A DNA stretch of 64,000 nt from Candidatus Bathyarchaeota archaeon (GTDB taxonomy: Archaea > Thermoproteota > Bathyarchaeia > Bathyarchaeales > Bathycorpusculaceae). Below are positions 36,697 through 46,178 of the stretch, in pieces. The stretch's first letter is position 1. Each line of letters starts with the position of its first letter. The position numbers and the translations under genes were made by a program. Location of the stretch: positions 1-64,000 of the forward strand of contig JAOZIH010000006.1 in assembly GCA_026014545.1 (NCBI GenBank), in the 5' to 3' direction. The notes under the pieces were generated by a model, which did not search any database, was not told the origin of the DNA, and worked only from the letters and a program-made list of their open reading frames with translations.

Positions 36697-37694
36697 TTTT
36701 TCACTCCCTTGCCGTTTTCCATGAATTCTTTGGCGCGGATGCATGCCACATAATGCTCAGGCTCAATTTCAACCAAAGGCGGAACAACAGAGGCACATTC
36801 AGCCACCGCGAAGTCGCATCTTGGATGGAATCTACAACCGGACGGCGGCGAAATCAAGTTTGGAATAGCGCCCGGTATGATCTTCAGTTTTTCTCTTTTC
36901 ATGGCCACATTTGGAACAGCCTCTAAAAGCGCTCTCGTGTATGGATGCAGAGGATTACGGAAAATAGTCTTGGTGCTCGCGACTTCACAGACTCTTCCAG
37001 CGTACATAACGTTTATTCTATCAGCCACTCCAGCGACAACACCCATGTCATGCGTAATCAGAATCATTGACATCCCAAGCTTCTTCTTCAGATTCTTCAT
37101 CAACTCGAGAATCTGCGCTTGAATTGTAACATCCAAATTTGTTGTAGGCTCATCTGCCAAAAGCAGACTTGGCTGGCATGACAAAGCCCTAGCGATAGCG
37201 ATGCGCTGTTTCATGCCTCCGCTCAGTTGGTGCGGATAATTCCAAATCTTTATTTCAGGATCAGCTATCTCGACAAGCCTAAACAATTCTATGGCTTTTT
37301 TCAAAGCTTCTTCCTTGGTGACATTTTGATGACGCCTTATAACCTCTGTCAGTTGGTCGGCAATGCTGAAAACAGGATTAAGCGAAGTCGCAGGATCCTG
37401 CGAGATATACGCGATCTCTTTTCCTCTTATCTGCTGCATTTCATTTTCAGTTTTCGCCAGCAAATTTTCGCCTTTGTATATTATTTTTCCATCAATTATT
37501 TTGCCTGGCCTAGGCACTATTCTGAGTATGGAGAGGGCGGTTACGGATTTTCCAGAGCCTGACTCGCCAACTAGCCCTAGAGTTTCGCCTTCTCTAACGT
37601 CCAAGCTTACGCCGTCAACAGCTTTGACTACTCCCGCCCAAGTGTAAAAGTAAGTTGTCAGGTTTTCAATTTTTAATATTTCCTTTGGCGCCAT
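36693..37694 (-). CDS. oligopeptide ABC transporter ATPase (OppD-like)
   Basis: A 333-residue ATPase with GESGSGKSV (Walker A), LSGGM signature, [12 protein letters not shown] (Walker B) and the OppD/DppD tail [16 protein letters not shown]. This tail in some family members binds a [4Fe-4S] cluster. It lies between permease and OppF genes with short spacing, one operon. The likely imported substrates are peptides; sugars are an alternative, since archaeal Opp-like systems often carry oligosaccharides. Confidence 0.92.
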   Translation of the reverse strand: MAPKEILKIENLTTYFYTWAGVVKAVDGVSLDVREGETLGLVGESGSGKSVTALSILRIVPRPGKIIDGKIIYKGENLLAKTENEMQQIRGKEIAYISQDPATSLNPVFSIADQLTEVIRRHQNVTKEEALKKAIELFRLVEIADPEIKIWNYPHQLSGGMKQRIAIARALSCQPSLLLADEPTTNLDVTIQAQILELMKNLKKKLGMSMILITHDMGVVAGVADRINVMYAGRVCEVASTKTIFRNPLHPYTRALLEAVPNVAMKREKLKIIPGAIPNLISPPSGCRFHPRCDFAVAECASVVPPLVEIEPEHYVACIRAKEFMENGKGVKK

Positions 37695-37716
37695 TGGTTC
37701 TTTTGTTCCTCCATTT

Positions 37717-38673
37717 TTATTCCCTAAGACGTGGATCTAGCGCGTCTCGTAATCCGTTCCCGAGCAGGTTGAAGCCTAGAACCAGCAATGTGATGAACAT
37801 TCCAGGAAAGATTCCTTCCCACCAAGCTTCTTTCACCGCTTCACTGGCTCCTTGGAGTTGCTGACCCCACGTAACGCTGTTCGGGTCTCCGAATCCGAGG
37901 AAACTAACTCCTGCTTCAACTAAAATTGCCGTTGCTATCTGAAGCGTAGTTAAGACGATTATGACATGCAAAACGTTAGGGAGAACATGCCGAAACATTA
38001 TCCTCCATTTGCTGGCGCCCAGCGCCACCGCCGCTTCAATATACTCATTCTGTTTCACGCGAAGCACTTCACCGCGGATGATACGCGCGTTTGGCGCCCA
38101 AGAAAACAATCCGATTATGAGGGTTACGGTGGTGAGGCCGCCGACGCCTGAAGGTGCGATGGTCATGGCGACGCGCAAAAAGACCAGCAGAATCAGAAGG
38201 AATGGAATAACAAGGAAAATTTCTGTTATTCGCATCAAAATATTGTCCACGAGTCCGTCGAGGTATCCTGAGGTGATGCCTATTACAATTGCGAGGGACA
38301 TGGCAATTGCTGCGGCGCCAAATCCTACATATAAGACGTTGCCTGCACCGTAGACGATTTGGCTGAATACGTCGCGGCCAATGTAATCTGTGCCAAACCA
38401 GTATTTGGAAGACGGCGGCACTCTGATTTTGCCTTCTTCATTGAAGCTGGCAAGATAGTTCAGTGGATAACGCGCAATTATCGGACTGAATATGGCTATG
38501 AATATGATGACGCCGACGATTATGAGGCCTGCTAGGGCCGCCTTGTTCTTCTTAAATCGACGCCATGCGATGCTCCATTGGCTTACTCCATCGGTTCTTC
38601 TTTTCTCAGGTGTCTCCAGCAGTTTCTCTTTCATTACGTCTGCCATTTCTATTCTCCTTACATTGTTATTCAA
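37717..38673 (-). CDS. oligopeptide ABC transporter permease (OppC-like)
   Basis: A 318-residue permease with an N-terminal helix in KKNKAALAGLIIVGVIIFIAIFSPIIA, the OppC hallmark FGTDYIGRDVFSQIVYG, and the EAA loop EAAVALGASKWRIMFRHVLPNVLH, which docks on the ATPases. Its start overlaps the upstream permease's end by 8 nt. Helix count and length are normal. Confidence 0.93.
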   Translation of the reverse strand: MNNNVRRIEMADVMKEKLLETPEKRRTDGVSQWSIAWRRFKKNKAALAGLIIVGVIIFIAIFSPIIARYPLNYLASFNEEGKIRVPPSSKYWFGTDYIGRDVFSQIVYGAGNVLYVGFGAAAIAMSLAIVIGITSGYLDGLVDNILMRITEIFLVIPFLLILLVFLRVAMTIAPSGVGGLTTVTLIIGLFSWAPNARIIRGEVLRVKQNEYIEAAVALGASKWRIMFRHVLPNVLHVIIVLTTLQIATAILVEAGVSFLGFGDPNSVTWGQQLQGASEAVKEAWWEGIFPGMFITLLVLGFNLLGNGLRDALDPRLRE

Positions 38674-39706
38674 TTCTGATTCTTGGGTCGATGTAAGCGT
38701 AAGCTATGTCCGTTATCAAGTTGGCAAACAAAACCATCAATGTTACGAATACCGTAATTCCCGTTATCACGGGAAAATCAAGTTTGCCTATCGCTTCAAC
38801 ATATAATCGGCCAACACCAGGCCAATTAAACACTTTCTCAGTGATTGGTGCTCCGGCGAGCATGCCGCCGAAATAGAGCCCCACATAGGTTACGACTGGA
38901 ATTAGCGCGTTGCGCAGTGCATGCTTATATATCACTGTTCGTTCGCTTAGGCCGCTGGCTCTTGCTGCAAGTATGTAGTCTTGCCTTAAAACTTCAAGCA
39001 TGCTTGACCGCACGAGAAGCACAACTGGTGCAAGCTCTGCGAAAGTTAAGACGACAGCGGGCAGGAACAGGTGCCACAGTTCATCCATTATATAGCTGCC
39101 GAATGGATAACGACTTGGGTCAAGTGAGTGTGCTGCGCCGTAGGGGAACCAGCCTAGAAAGTAAGAAAAAATGAGTATGGCGACTATACCCATGTAGAAA
39201 ATTGGTATGCATGTTCCCACAAGAGATGTTGTTGTAACGGTCATGTCTAATTTTGAATATTGCTTGCGTGCTGAGAGTATTCCAATTGGAATAGCTATTA
39301 GAAGCGAAAAGGAAAGTGCGGTAAGTTGAAGTTTGAAGGTTTCCCATGCGTAGTCGCCGACTAGCGTAGTCACAGGGGTGCCGCCTCTTATTGCGTAGGA
39401 ATTTCCCAAGTTGCCTTGTAGCATTTCCCATACGAACTTTAAGAATTGATAGTATAATGGCTGGTCAAGTCCATAGTACTGTGTTAAGCGTTCTCTAGCT
39501 TCTGCGGTTATCCGCGGGTTGAGTCCAGTCATCAGTTTAACTGGGTCGCCTGCCATTCGAGTAGCGACAAATACTATAATTAGAATTCCGAAAAAGAGAG
39601 GTATCAAATACAAAAGGCGTCTAAGGACGTATTTCGTCATGGAACTTTTAGCGATGTGCAGAATCTTAGAGCGAATCGCGTGAAAACCTTCTGTTTTGCT
39701 AGGCAA
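38666..39706 (-). CDS. oligopeptide ABC transporter permease (OppB-like)
   Basis: A 346-residue permease: MTKYVLRRLLYLIPLFFGI from residue 23 is the usual OppB opening, and the EAA loop reads LAARASGLSERTVIYKHALRNALIP. The TTG at 39706 gives a 22-residue extension and is supported by a strong GGAGGGGGAG about 8 nt before it; ATG at 39640 has no ribosome site. It is the first gene of the B-C-D-F operon and is divergent from the binding-protein gene. Confidence 0.93.
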   Translation of the reverse strand: MPSKTEGFHAIRSKILHIAKSSMTKYVLRRLLYLIPLFFGILIIVFVATRMAGDPVKLMTGLNPRITAEARERLTQYYGLDQPLYYQFLKFVWEMLQGNLGNSYAIRGGTPVTTLVGDYAWETFKLQLTALSFSLLIAIPIGILSARKQYSKLDMTVTTTSLVGTCIPIFYMGIVAILIFSYFLGWFPYGAAHSLDPSRYPFGSYIMDELWHLFLPAVVLTFAELAPVVLLVRSSMLEVLRQDYILAARASGLSERTVIYKHALRNALIPVVTYVGLYFGGMLAGAPITEKVFNWPGVGRLYVEAIGKLDFPVITGITVFVTLMVLFANLITDIAYAYIDPRIRIE

Positions 39707-39889
39707 GCTTCTCCCCCTCCGATGTGTTGCTCGTAACTTATAAAAGTTTTTTGAAAAAATGTAGTGTTTTTTACGTCCTAGAATTAATTGAATTATACAT
39801 TGAATTCCTAGTTATTAGTTGGTAAATTTATGGCAAATGTTATAAAGCGAAACGGAATATAAAACATTTCTCGGAGGAGGTTAGGAGAG

Positions 39890-41758
39890 TTGCTCTCTAA
39901 AACAAAAACGCTGACGTTATGCTCGCTACTGCTACTAAGTTTGTTCGCATTGCCATGCATTACATTCGTTCAGAGCCAAGGACAACCTTACTTCAAAATA
40001 ACACTGATTGTCCCAGGCCCGAACCAGGCAAGAAAAGCATGGGCACAAGTAGTGGAAAATAACCTTGACGCAGTCGGAATCGACGCAGTTAGGGTTGAGC
40101 TAGATTGGGGAACAGTCTATGACAGAGCCCTTACACCCCCTGAGGATGTAGTAGGCAAGACTTACGATGAAGGCGGCTTCGACGCGCTGTTCATCGGCTA
40201 CGCAATGGGCATAGATCCAGACCCGTTTGGACTTTATCACAGCAGCCAGTTCCCACCAGCAGGACAAAACTACTACCTCTGGGATAACGCTGAAAACGAT
40301 AGGCTATGCGAGCTAATCAAGGAAACAGTTGACGAAAACGAACGGCTCGAATATGTAAAGCAATGGCAAAAACTGGCATACGAAGAACAACCATCAGCAA
40401 CCATACTCTACACAAGAGAAGTTGTGGCGTTTGACCCAACAGCACTGCAGAAAGAGCCCTTCTTGGCATATCACTATCCAGCGTGGCCCAGAGTCAAGAA
40501 CTGGAAATTAGCCGCTGGCAGTACTCAAACCACCATAGTTTTAGCACAAACAGGACCAGCGCCAGAAGAAGGCTTGAACCCACTGCTGACTACTTCCTAC
40601 TATGACTTAACAGTATATGACAACGTTTTCGACAGCCTAGCAGAAAGAAAGGATCTAATTGACATGGAAATGGTTCCAGCGCTAGCTACAAGCTGGGAAG
40701 TAGCCTCTGACCAAAAGACTTGGACAGTGCATCTTAGGCAAGGCGTGAAGTGGCATGATGGTGTTGAATTTACCGCTGACGATGTTAAATTCACATTCGA
40801 TTCAGCAATGAATGAAGAAATTGCCTCGCCAACAGGCGCCTTCGTTACGGAAATCTTGGGCAGTCCAGATAATATTGAGGTCGTTGACGACTATACTGTC
40901 GTGTTTAGGCTTCCAAAGCCATACGCATATTTCGTCGAAACCATATTGAGCTCCTACATAATTCCGAAGCATGTGCTCGAAAACGTCCCGCCATCAGAGT
41001 GGGCGTCTCACCCATTCAACACTGCATCCGGCAGCTACACAGTTGGCTCTTACACGGCTTATGGACCAATAGGAACTGGACCGTATGTTTACGCAGCGTA
41101 TGACCCGACAACCGCCGCTAACATAATGACCAAAAACCCAGATTACTGGAACAAGGCCGAGTTAGAAGCGGCTGGAACATTCCAAATAGAAACCCTTTAC
41201 GTGCAATGCATTGAGTCTTCTGACGCAGCAATTTCCGCGCTCAAGTCAGGCGAAGTTGACGTATTAGACTCGCAATATCACTTAGAAACAAAGCTTGCAA
41301 GTATCGAGCAGCCATGGGGTGACTACGCTGCTTACGATGCCTTCGGCGTGCAGGAACTCGGCTTTAACATGCGTCATCCAGTTTTCGGAACAGGTGTTGA
41401 TACGCCGCTTGGCAAGAAAGATCCGTCACGCGCTGCTGAGGCTGCCCGTTACGTTAGACAGGCAATTAGCCACTTAATACCAAGGCAGGACATAATCAAC
41501 ACTATACTAAATGGTTATGGGACTCCAGGTGTTACCACGCCTATTACAACCCTGACTGCTGGATATGACACATCACTAGAGCCCTACGAATATGACGTGG
41601 AGTTGGCAAAATCGCTGTTAGCTGCGGCTGGCTACGAAACAGGAGTTGCCCCGCCTGGCGGCGATTTCCTGCAGCAGTATGGCCTGTACATAGCTGTCGT
41701 GGTTGTTGTAGTGATAATCGCAGTGGTCGCCGTCGTGATGCTTAGACGGAAGCATTAG
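39890..41758 (+). CDS. circularly permuted, membrane-anchored peptide-binding protein (SBP_bac_5)
   Basis: A 622-residue substrate-binding protein divergent from the Opp operon. After the signal peptide (1-30) comes a block (about 34-205: FKITLIVPGPNQARKAW, NNLDAVGID, FDALFIGYAMG, ATILYTREVVAFD). In normal family members that block is the C-terminal end. The usual N-terminus follows: TIVLAQTGPAPEEGLNPLLTTSYYD, then LATSWEVASDQKTWTVHLRQGVKWHDG. The chain then reaches VELAKSLLAAAGYE, where the missing block would normally follow, and ends in a membrane helix and RRKH. So the domain order is circularly permuted, with the anchor at the C-terminus. The TTG start has GGAGGAGG nearby. The fold should still bind peptides for the adjacent importer. 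Confidence 0.85.
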   Translation: MLSKTKTLTLCSLLLLSLFALPCITFVQSQGQPYFKITLIVPGPNQARKAWAQVVENNLDAVGIDAVRVELDWGTVYDRALTPPEDVVGKTYDEGGFDALFIGYAMGIDPDPFGLYHSSQFPPAGQNYYLWDNAENDRLCELIKETVDENERLEYVKQWQKLAYEEQPSATILYTREVVAFDPTALQKEPFLAYHYPAWPRVKNWKLAAGSTQTTIVLAQTGPAPEEGLNPLLTTSYYDLTVYDNVFDSLAERKDLIDMEMVPALATSWEVASDQKTWTVHLRQGVKWHDGVEFTADDVKFTFDSAMNEEIASPTGAFVTEILGSPDNIEVVDDYTVVFRLPKPYAYFVETILSSYIIPKHVLENVPPSEWASHPFNTASGSYTVGSYTAYGPIGTGPYVYAAYDPTTAANIMTKNPDYWNKAELEAAGTFQIETLYVQCIESSDAAISALKSGEVDVLDSQYHLETKLASIEQPWGDYAAYDAFGVQELGFNMRHPVFGTGVDTPLGKKDPSRAAEAARYVRQAISHLIPRQDIINTILNGYGTPGVTTPITTLTAGYDTSLEPYEYDVELAKSLLAAAGYETGVAPPGGDFLQQYGLYIAVVVVVVIIAVVAVVMLRRKH

Positions 41759-41774
41759 CAAGCAAAAATTAACT

Positions 41775-41799
41775 CCCCTTTTACTTTTTTTGATTTTTA
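41775..41799 (+). terminator. T-rich terminator after binding-protein gene
   Basis: T4, T7 and T5 tracts in a pyrimidine-rich stretch begin about 17 nt after the stop codon. Confidence 0.45.
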
Positions 41800-41845
41800 C
41801 AAAGCATTTTAGTGTACTTTCAAACCTAACAGCGCTTCCAAGCGT

Positions 41846-42190
41846 CTAAAACGCAGATATAACAAATGAGGCAAACACCAAAATCATTCCAGTCGCAATC
41901 CATGTTCTCGCCTGTTTCTCTGCTTCTTTTTGACGTTGAGCAGTCCATGGTTTAGAATGAAGCAGAATTTCGCTTATTTTGGCGCCTACAGGAGAATAAA
42001 ACGCCACGGCGCCGCCTACCGTGAGGCCTATCCCTCCTTCTAATAGCACAAGCAGAGAAAGGGTAAAGGCTATTTGATTTAAGCTCCCTTGAATAGCAAA
42101 AAGCAATACAAAATCTATGAGAATAACTATTAAGGAATAAAGCACGCTTCGAGCAAGTAGCGCTAACACGGTTATCTTGGCAACCATCAC
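41846..42190 (-). CDS. small membrane protein, unknown function
   Basis: A 114-residue protein with three hydrophobic segments (about 5-32, 38-66 and 95-113) and a charged cytoplasmic stretch (KPWTAQRQKEAEKQAR) between the second and third. Gly-rich GGIGLTVGGAVAFYSP sits in the second. No family recognised. It is convergent with the binding-protein gene and divergent from the DUF2061 gene. Confidence 0.5.
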   Translation of the reverse strand: MMVAKITVLALLARSVLYSLIVILIDFVLLFAIQGSLNQIAFTLSLLVLLEGGIGLTVGGAVAFYSPVGAKISEILLHSKPWTAQRQKEAEKQARTWIATGMILVFASFVISAF

Positions 42191-42324
42191 ATTCTGTCTT
42201 CATATATTCGGTGAGGCTAAACCCAGCCACATAGAAAGATTAGTTACCGCCGAAAAAAGCTTTTCCATGCTGGATCACCTTCCGCTCAGAAGCTTAATAT
42301 GCAGATGAAAACTATTTCAGACTC

Positions 42325-42531
42325 ATGCGAGAAACAAGGAAAAGATCTATAGCTAAGTCAATTGTGTGGCGTGTAATCTGCATAGTAGTGAGTATACTCA
42401 CCTCTTTTGTTCTAACAAGTAAATGGGATATTGCAGTTGCAATCGGCGGCATCTATAATGCCATAACGATGATCCTCTATTATTTTCATGAAAGAATCTG
42501 GAACCTAGTGAAATGGGGCATAATCGATTAA
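42325..42531 (+). CDS. DUF2061 membrane protein
   Basis: A 68-residue protein with two membrane helices. The pattern RSIAKSIVWRVICIVVSILTSFVLT, then AIGGIYNAITMILYYFHERIWNLVKWG, is the DUF2061 signature. The family is small, widespread and of unknown function. The whole family domain is present. Confidence 0.85.
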   Translation: MRETRKRSIAKSIVWRVICIVVSILTSFVLTSKWDIAVAIGGIYNAITMILYYFHERIWNLVKWGIID

Positions 42532-42655
42532 GTTGCCGCTAAACTTTTCTTCAGGTCCCCTGCTTCAGGAAAATCTGGAAATTTATTGAAACTTGATTTT
42601 TCTCATTTAGCTATGAAAAAATAATTATGCAAGCAACCACAACCTCTGAGCCACA

Positions 42656-43885
42656 ATGCACATCAGAAAAATGTTCAGCGATTACTCTGGTATGCCTAAA
42701 GAAGCTAAATATCTTATTTATGCTTCTATAATGCCCGCAATTGCTTACGGATTAATATTCACTGATATATCCTATTTTCTCACTGTTATCCAAGGATTGC
42801 CCGCTGACTTCACAGGCCTAGTAATTTCCACCATGGGCATCTCAACCTTTGTTGCCAGTATTTTCCTCGGGATGCTCGCGGATGTCTACGGAAGAAAGAA
42901 AATGCTCATCGTAGGCAACTTGCTAGCAAGCATAATACTCACAGTTTTAGCTTTAACAACAGATCCTGTTTTGCTAATAGGCGCTGCCATTTTGGAAGGA
43001 GTCTCCGAAGCAGCTGTTACCGCGTCAAGTAGCGCGTTACTTGCAGATAAAGTAGAGAACGAAAAAAGAACCAGCCTATTTTCATTGTATGGTTTTGTCC
43101 AAAATCTCGCTTTTGCCCTAGGCAGTTTTGCGGTGCCTTTCGTAATATTCTTTGAACTCGTAGGGTTTACTGATAAAGACAGCCACATAATACTCTATGC
43201 ACTGATAGCTATTCTGGGGGCACTTTCCACGCTTATTATGCTCAAAGTGAGTGAATCAAAAAAACTAAAATCGAAAGCGGACGAAACGGGCTTACTTCCG
43301 AGAAAATCAATGAACGTTTTACTTAAATATGTTTTAAGTGGCGCCATACTTGCGTTTGGCGCGGGCATGGTGGTTCCTCTAATGACACTTTGGTTCAATC
43401 TGCAGTATGGGATCTCAGATAAAATAAGCGCAACCATCTTGGCAGTAGCAAGCGTACTGGTTGGCTTCGCCACGCTCGTGGCGCCATTGATTGCCAAAAA
43501 ATTCGGGCTCGTAAAAGCTATTGTGATAACGCAGCTGGCATCAACGCTTTTCATGTTCCTTGTGCCTTTCTCACCTAACTATGCCTTAGCCGGCTTTGTC
43601 TATGGCATAAGAGCACTGCTTATGAACATGGCAAGCCCGCTATCGCAGTCTATGATAATGGGCCTAGTTGCGGAGGATGAACGCGGCGCGGTTTCCGGCA
43701 TAAGTGGCGCATTATGGCGGTTACCGAACGCTTTAAGCACATTTGTTGGAGCATGGCTTATGGGCATCGGATTATTAGCTGAACCCTTCTTGATTGCCAG
43801 CTTGTTGTACGTGGCCTCGATAGTGCTATTTTGGTATTACTTTAGAAGTGTAAAAATGCCTGAGGAAACAGCACAGCGCTCATAG
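42656..43885 (+). CDS. MFS transporter
   Basis: A 409-residue transporter with twelve helices and the loop-2 motif GMLADVYGRKKMLIVGN, the canonical MFS D-x-x-G-R-K-K. Further marks are SSALLADKVENEKRTSLFSLYG after helix 4 and GLVAEDERGAVSG in the second half. Such features recur in multidrug and sugar-efflux members, but the substrate is not evident. It lies upstream of, and in line with, an EamA-type exporter gene and may be independent of it (about 90 nt apart). Confidence 0.87.
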   Translation: MHIRKMFSDYSGMPKEAKYLIYASIMPAIAYGLIFTDISYFLTVIQGLPADFTGLVISTMGISTFVASIFLGMLADVYGRKKMLIVGNLLASIILTVLALTTDPVLLIGAAILEGVSEAAVTASSSALLADKVENEKRTSLFSLYGFVQNLAFALGSFAVPFVIFFELVGFTDKDSHIILYALIAILGALSTLIMLKVSESKKLKSKADETGLLPRKSMNVLLKYVLSGAILAFGAGMVVPLMTLWFNLQYGISDKISATILAVASVLVGFATLVAPLIAKKFGLVKAIVITQLASTLFMFLVPFSPNYALAGFVYGIRALLMNMASPLSQSMIMGLVAEDERGAVSGISGALWRLPNALSTFVGAWLMGIGLLAEPFLIASLLYVASIVLFWYYFRSVKMPEETAQRS

Positions 43886-43977
43886 AGAAGACTTAGAAAA
43901 GCGCCAATCCAAGGCTGTTCGCGGCAAAAGCCTTAAAGCGCGCTTAGCCATGAGTTGAAGAGAAAGGTAATCGCTCA

Positions 43978-44856
43978 TTGCAAACCCACATCTCAGCGGA
44001 CATCAAGAAAAAGGCGGTGCTTCTTACAGTTTTAGCGGGTTTCATGTGGGGCACGTCTTTTCCCGCCATAAAAATCGGTTTACAGTACATGGACGCCTAC
44101 ACATTTGTCTTCCTAAGATTTCTCGTTGCTTCACTAACCATGCTCGCAATAATGCTGCTAACAAGAAACTTCAGCTTAAGCTTTAACAAGAAACGCTTGC
44201 TTCTGTCCTTAGGCTTAGTCAACGGCGCCGCTTACCTGCTGCAGTATGTAGGCATGGTCTATACCTCTGCCGCTGCTTCGTCGCTATACGTTAACCTCAC
44301 CGTCATATGGGTTGCCCTACTCAGTCCAGCGACACTAAAGGAGCGGTTAGGCGGCAAAAAAATGGTAGGCGTGCTTGTAAGCCTCATAGGCATCGTGCTG
44401 ATGACAACAAACTTGGATTTTGCGTCACTTGCCACAGCGACAACGCTAAGCAGCTTCCTCGTTATTGGGGCAGGATTTCTCTGGGCGGTCTTCATAATCT
44501 ACAATAAGCCGCTGGTCCACGAGAGCAGCAACCTAATTCAGTCAATGACATGGCTGCTTGTCTTCACGATGCTACCGTTGCTTCCCGCCGCAACCCTTTC
44601 AACAGAAAGCATTAGCGCTTTACCAGCGACCGCTTGGCTTGCCATCCTGTACACCGCGGTTTTCTGCTGGGTAATTCCCTACTACCTATGGCTGAAAGGC
44701 TTAAGGCATATTTCGCCTGTTACTTCCACCGTTGTTCTCTTAACTGAAATAATAGTTGCCACGGCAATTTCCATGCTCTTTCTCGGAGAAGCATTCACAT
44801 TTGTCTCCGGCATCGGCGCCAGTCTCATAATAATCGCCATTTTGCTCGCCTCGTGA
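43978..44856 (+). CDS. EamA-type drug/metabolite transporter
   Basis: A 292-residue DMT-family protein with ten helices in two EamA repeats. Repeat 1 begins FMWGTSFPAIKIGLQYMDAYTFVFLRFL; repeat 2 begins FLWAVFIIYNKPLV and ends LTEIIVATAISMLFLGEAFT. It probably exports amino acids or related metabolites. TTG is the start, with AAAGGTAAT a few bases upstream. The aldolase gene begins 62 nt later and may be co-transcribed, which would fit an amino-acid substrate, but that is inference. Confidence 0.88.
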   Translation: MQTHISADIKKKAVLLTVLAGFMWGTSFPAIKIGLQYMDAYTFVFLRFLVASLTMLAIMLLTRNFSLSFNKKRLLLSLGLVNGAAYLLQYVGMVYTSAAASSLYVNLTVIWVALLSPATLKERLGGKKMVGVLVSLIGIVLMTTNLDFASLATATTLSSFLVIGAGFLWAVFIIYNKPLVHESSNLIQSMTWLLVFTMLPLLPAATLSTESISALPATAWLAILYTAVFCWVIPYYLWLKGLRHISPVTSTVVLLTEIIVATAISMLFLGEAFTFVSGIGASLIIIAILLAS

Positions 44857-44918
44857 ATAGGTCTGCATTAAAGGCTAATTAGCAGATACACGCTAAAATC
44901 TAGCAGGAGCGAAGTGAA

Positions 44919-45974
44919 ATGCCCGTCAAAGAAATTATTGATTTGAGAAGCGACACAATCACCTTGCCTACTGAAGAGATGCTGGAAGCAATTCGCCACG
45001 CGAAGCTAGGTGACGACGTTTTCAGAGAAGACCCAACAGTGAACAAGCTTGAGCAGATGGCGGCCGAAAAAATGGGTAAAGAAGCCGCGCTTCTCGTCAC
45101 AAGCGGAACACAAGCCAACCTAATCGCGCTGATGAGCAACACGAAACGCGGAGACCTCGTTATACTCGAGGCTGAATCGCACATTTACTGGTACGAAGTC
45201 GGCGGCATCTCCATGATAGCTGGGCTGCTGCCATGGCCAGTTAAAAGCAGCGCTGGCGCGCCAACGCCAGAAGACGTTAAAGCCGCCATACGACCAAGCG
45301 ACATTCATTTTCCCGAGCCCGCGCTCGTATGCCTCGAGAACACGCATAACCGCCACGGCGGAACAATCATCAGGCCCAGCCAGATTAAGGCAATAAGCGA
45401 AGTGGCTCACACGCATGGCCTTAAGCTTTACTTGGATGGCGCAAGAATTTTCAACGCCGCCGTCGCGTTGCAGGTGGATGTACGCGAATTCACTAGGCAT
45501 GTTGACAACCTCATGTTCTCCCTGTCTAAGGGCCTATGCTGCCCCATCGGCTCAGTGCTGGTTGGCACATGCGAATTCATCGAGAAAGCCAGGAAAATCC
45601 GCAAGATTCTAGGCGGCGGCATGCGGCAAGCAGGCATAATCGCGGCGCCCGGCATTGTAGCGCTGGAAACAATGATTGACCGCTTGGCGGAAGACCACAG
45701 AAACGCGCGGCGCCTAGCTGAGGGCATATCCAAGATAGAAGGAATTCAGATTGACTTGAGCCGCGTGCAAACGAACATCGTCTGCTTTGACATTTCTGGC
45801 TTGGGAATGACGGCTGACATGTTCATCGCGAAGCTTAAGGAGAAAGGCATACTGGCCTTAACCATGGGTGAGAATAAAGTGCGCTTGGTGACACACAGAG
45901 GCATTGAAAGAGAACACGTGGATGCAGCAATTGCTGCGATAGAAGACATAGCGAAAAACAGCCGCGCAAAATAA
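44919..45974 (+). CDS. threonine aldolase-like PLP enzyme
   Basis: A 351-residue fold-type I PLP protein of the beta-eliminating lyase / low-specificity threonine aldolase family. Marks are IDLRSDTITLPTEEML at the start, GDDVFREDPTVNKLE, LLVTSGTQANLIALM, ENTHNRHGG, and LYLDGARIFNAAVAL with the PLP-binding Asp. The Schiff-base lysine is in MFSLSKGLCCPIGSVLVG. It cleaves threonine/allo-threonine to glycine and acetaldehyde. GGAGCGAAGTGAA before the ATG supports the start. Confidence 0.92.
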   Translation: MPVKEIIDLRSDTITLPTEEMLEAIRHAKLGDDVFREDPTVNKLEQMAAEKMGKEAALLVTSGTQANLIALMSNTKRGDLVILEAESHIYWYEVGGISMIAGLLPWPVKSSAGAPTPEDVKAAIRPSDIHFPEPALVCLENTHNRHGGTIIRPSQIKAISEVAHTHGLKLYLDGARIFNAAVALQVDVREFTRHVDNLMFSLSKGLCCPIGSVLVGTCEFIEKARKIRKILGGGMRQAGIIAAPGIVALETMIDRLAEDHRNARRLAEGISKIEGIQIDLSRVQTNIVCFDISGLGMTADMFIAKLKEKGILALTMGENKVRLVTHRGIEREHVDAAIAAIEDIAKNSRAK

Positions 45975-46049
45975 ATGTTAACTAAGTCAAAAGAAAACAC
46001 GAGCAAGTTATTTTTCAATCAATAACAGATTTTTTACTTATAAAAGAAG

Positions 46050-46153
46050 TGCCGAGGGCCGGGTTTGAACCGGCGACAACTCGGTCTTCAGCTTCGCTCT
46101 CAGCCGCACGAGGCAACTGAGTCGAGCGCTCTCCCAGGCTGAGCTACCTCGGC
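46050..46153 (-). tRNA. tRNA-Phe (GAA) with 30-nt intron at non-canonical position
   Basis: On the minus strand: acceptor GCCGAGG/CCTCGGC, D arm GCTC/GAGC, and T arm GCCGG-TTCAAAC-CCGGC. The anticodon loop is C-T-GAA-G-A with 3' stem CCGAG. The matching 5' stem CTCGG is complete only if 30 nt at 46093-46122 are removed between positions 30 and 31. This is not the usual 37/38 site. CCA is not encoded. A GTTTATATG box about 40 nt upstream lies in the end of the next gene. Confidence 0.9.
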
Positions 46154-46178
46154 TTTATGTGTAGCTATTCTTATGCAA

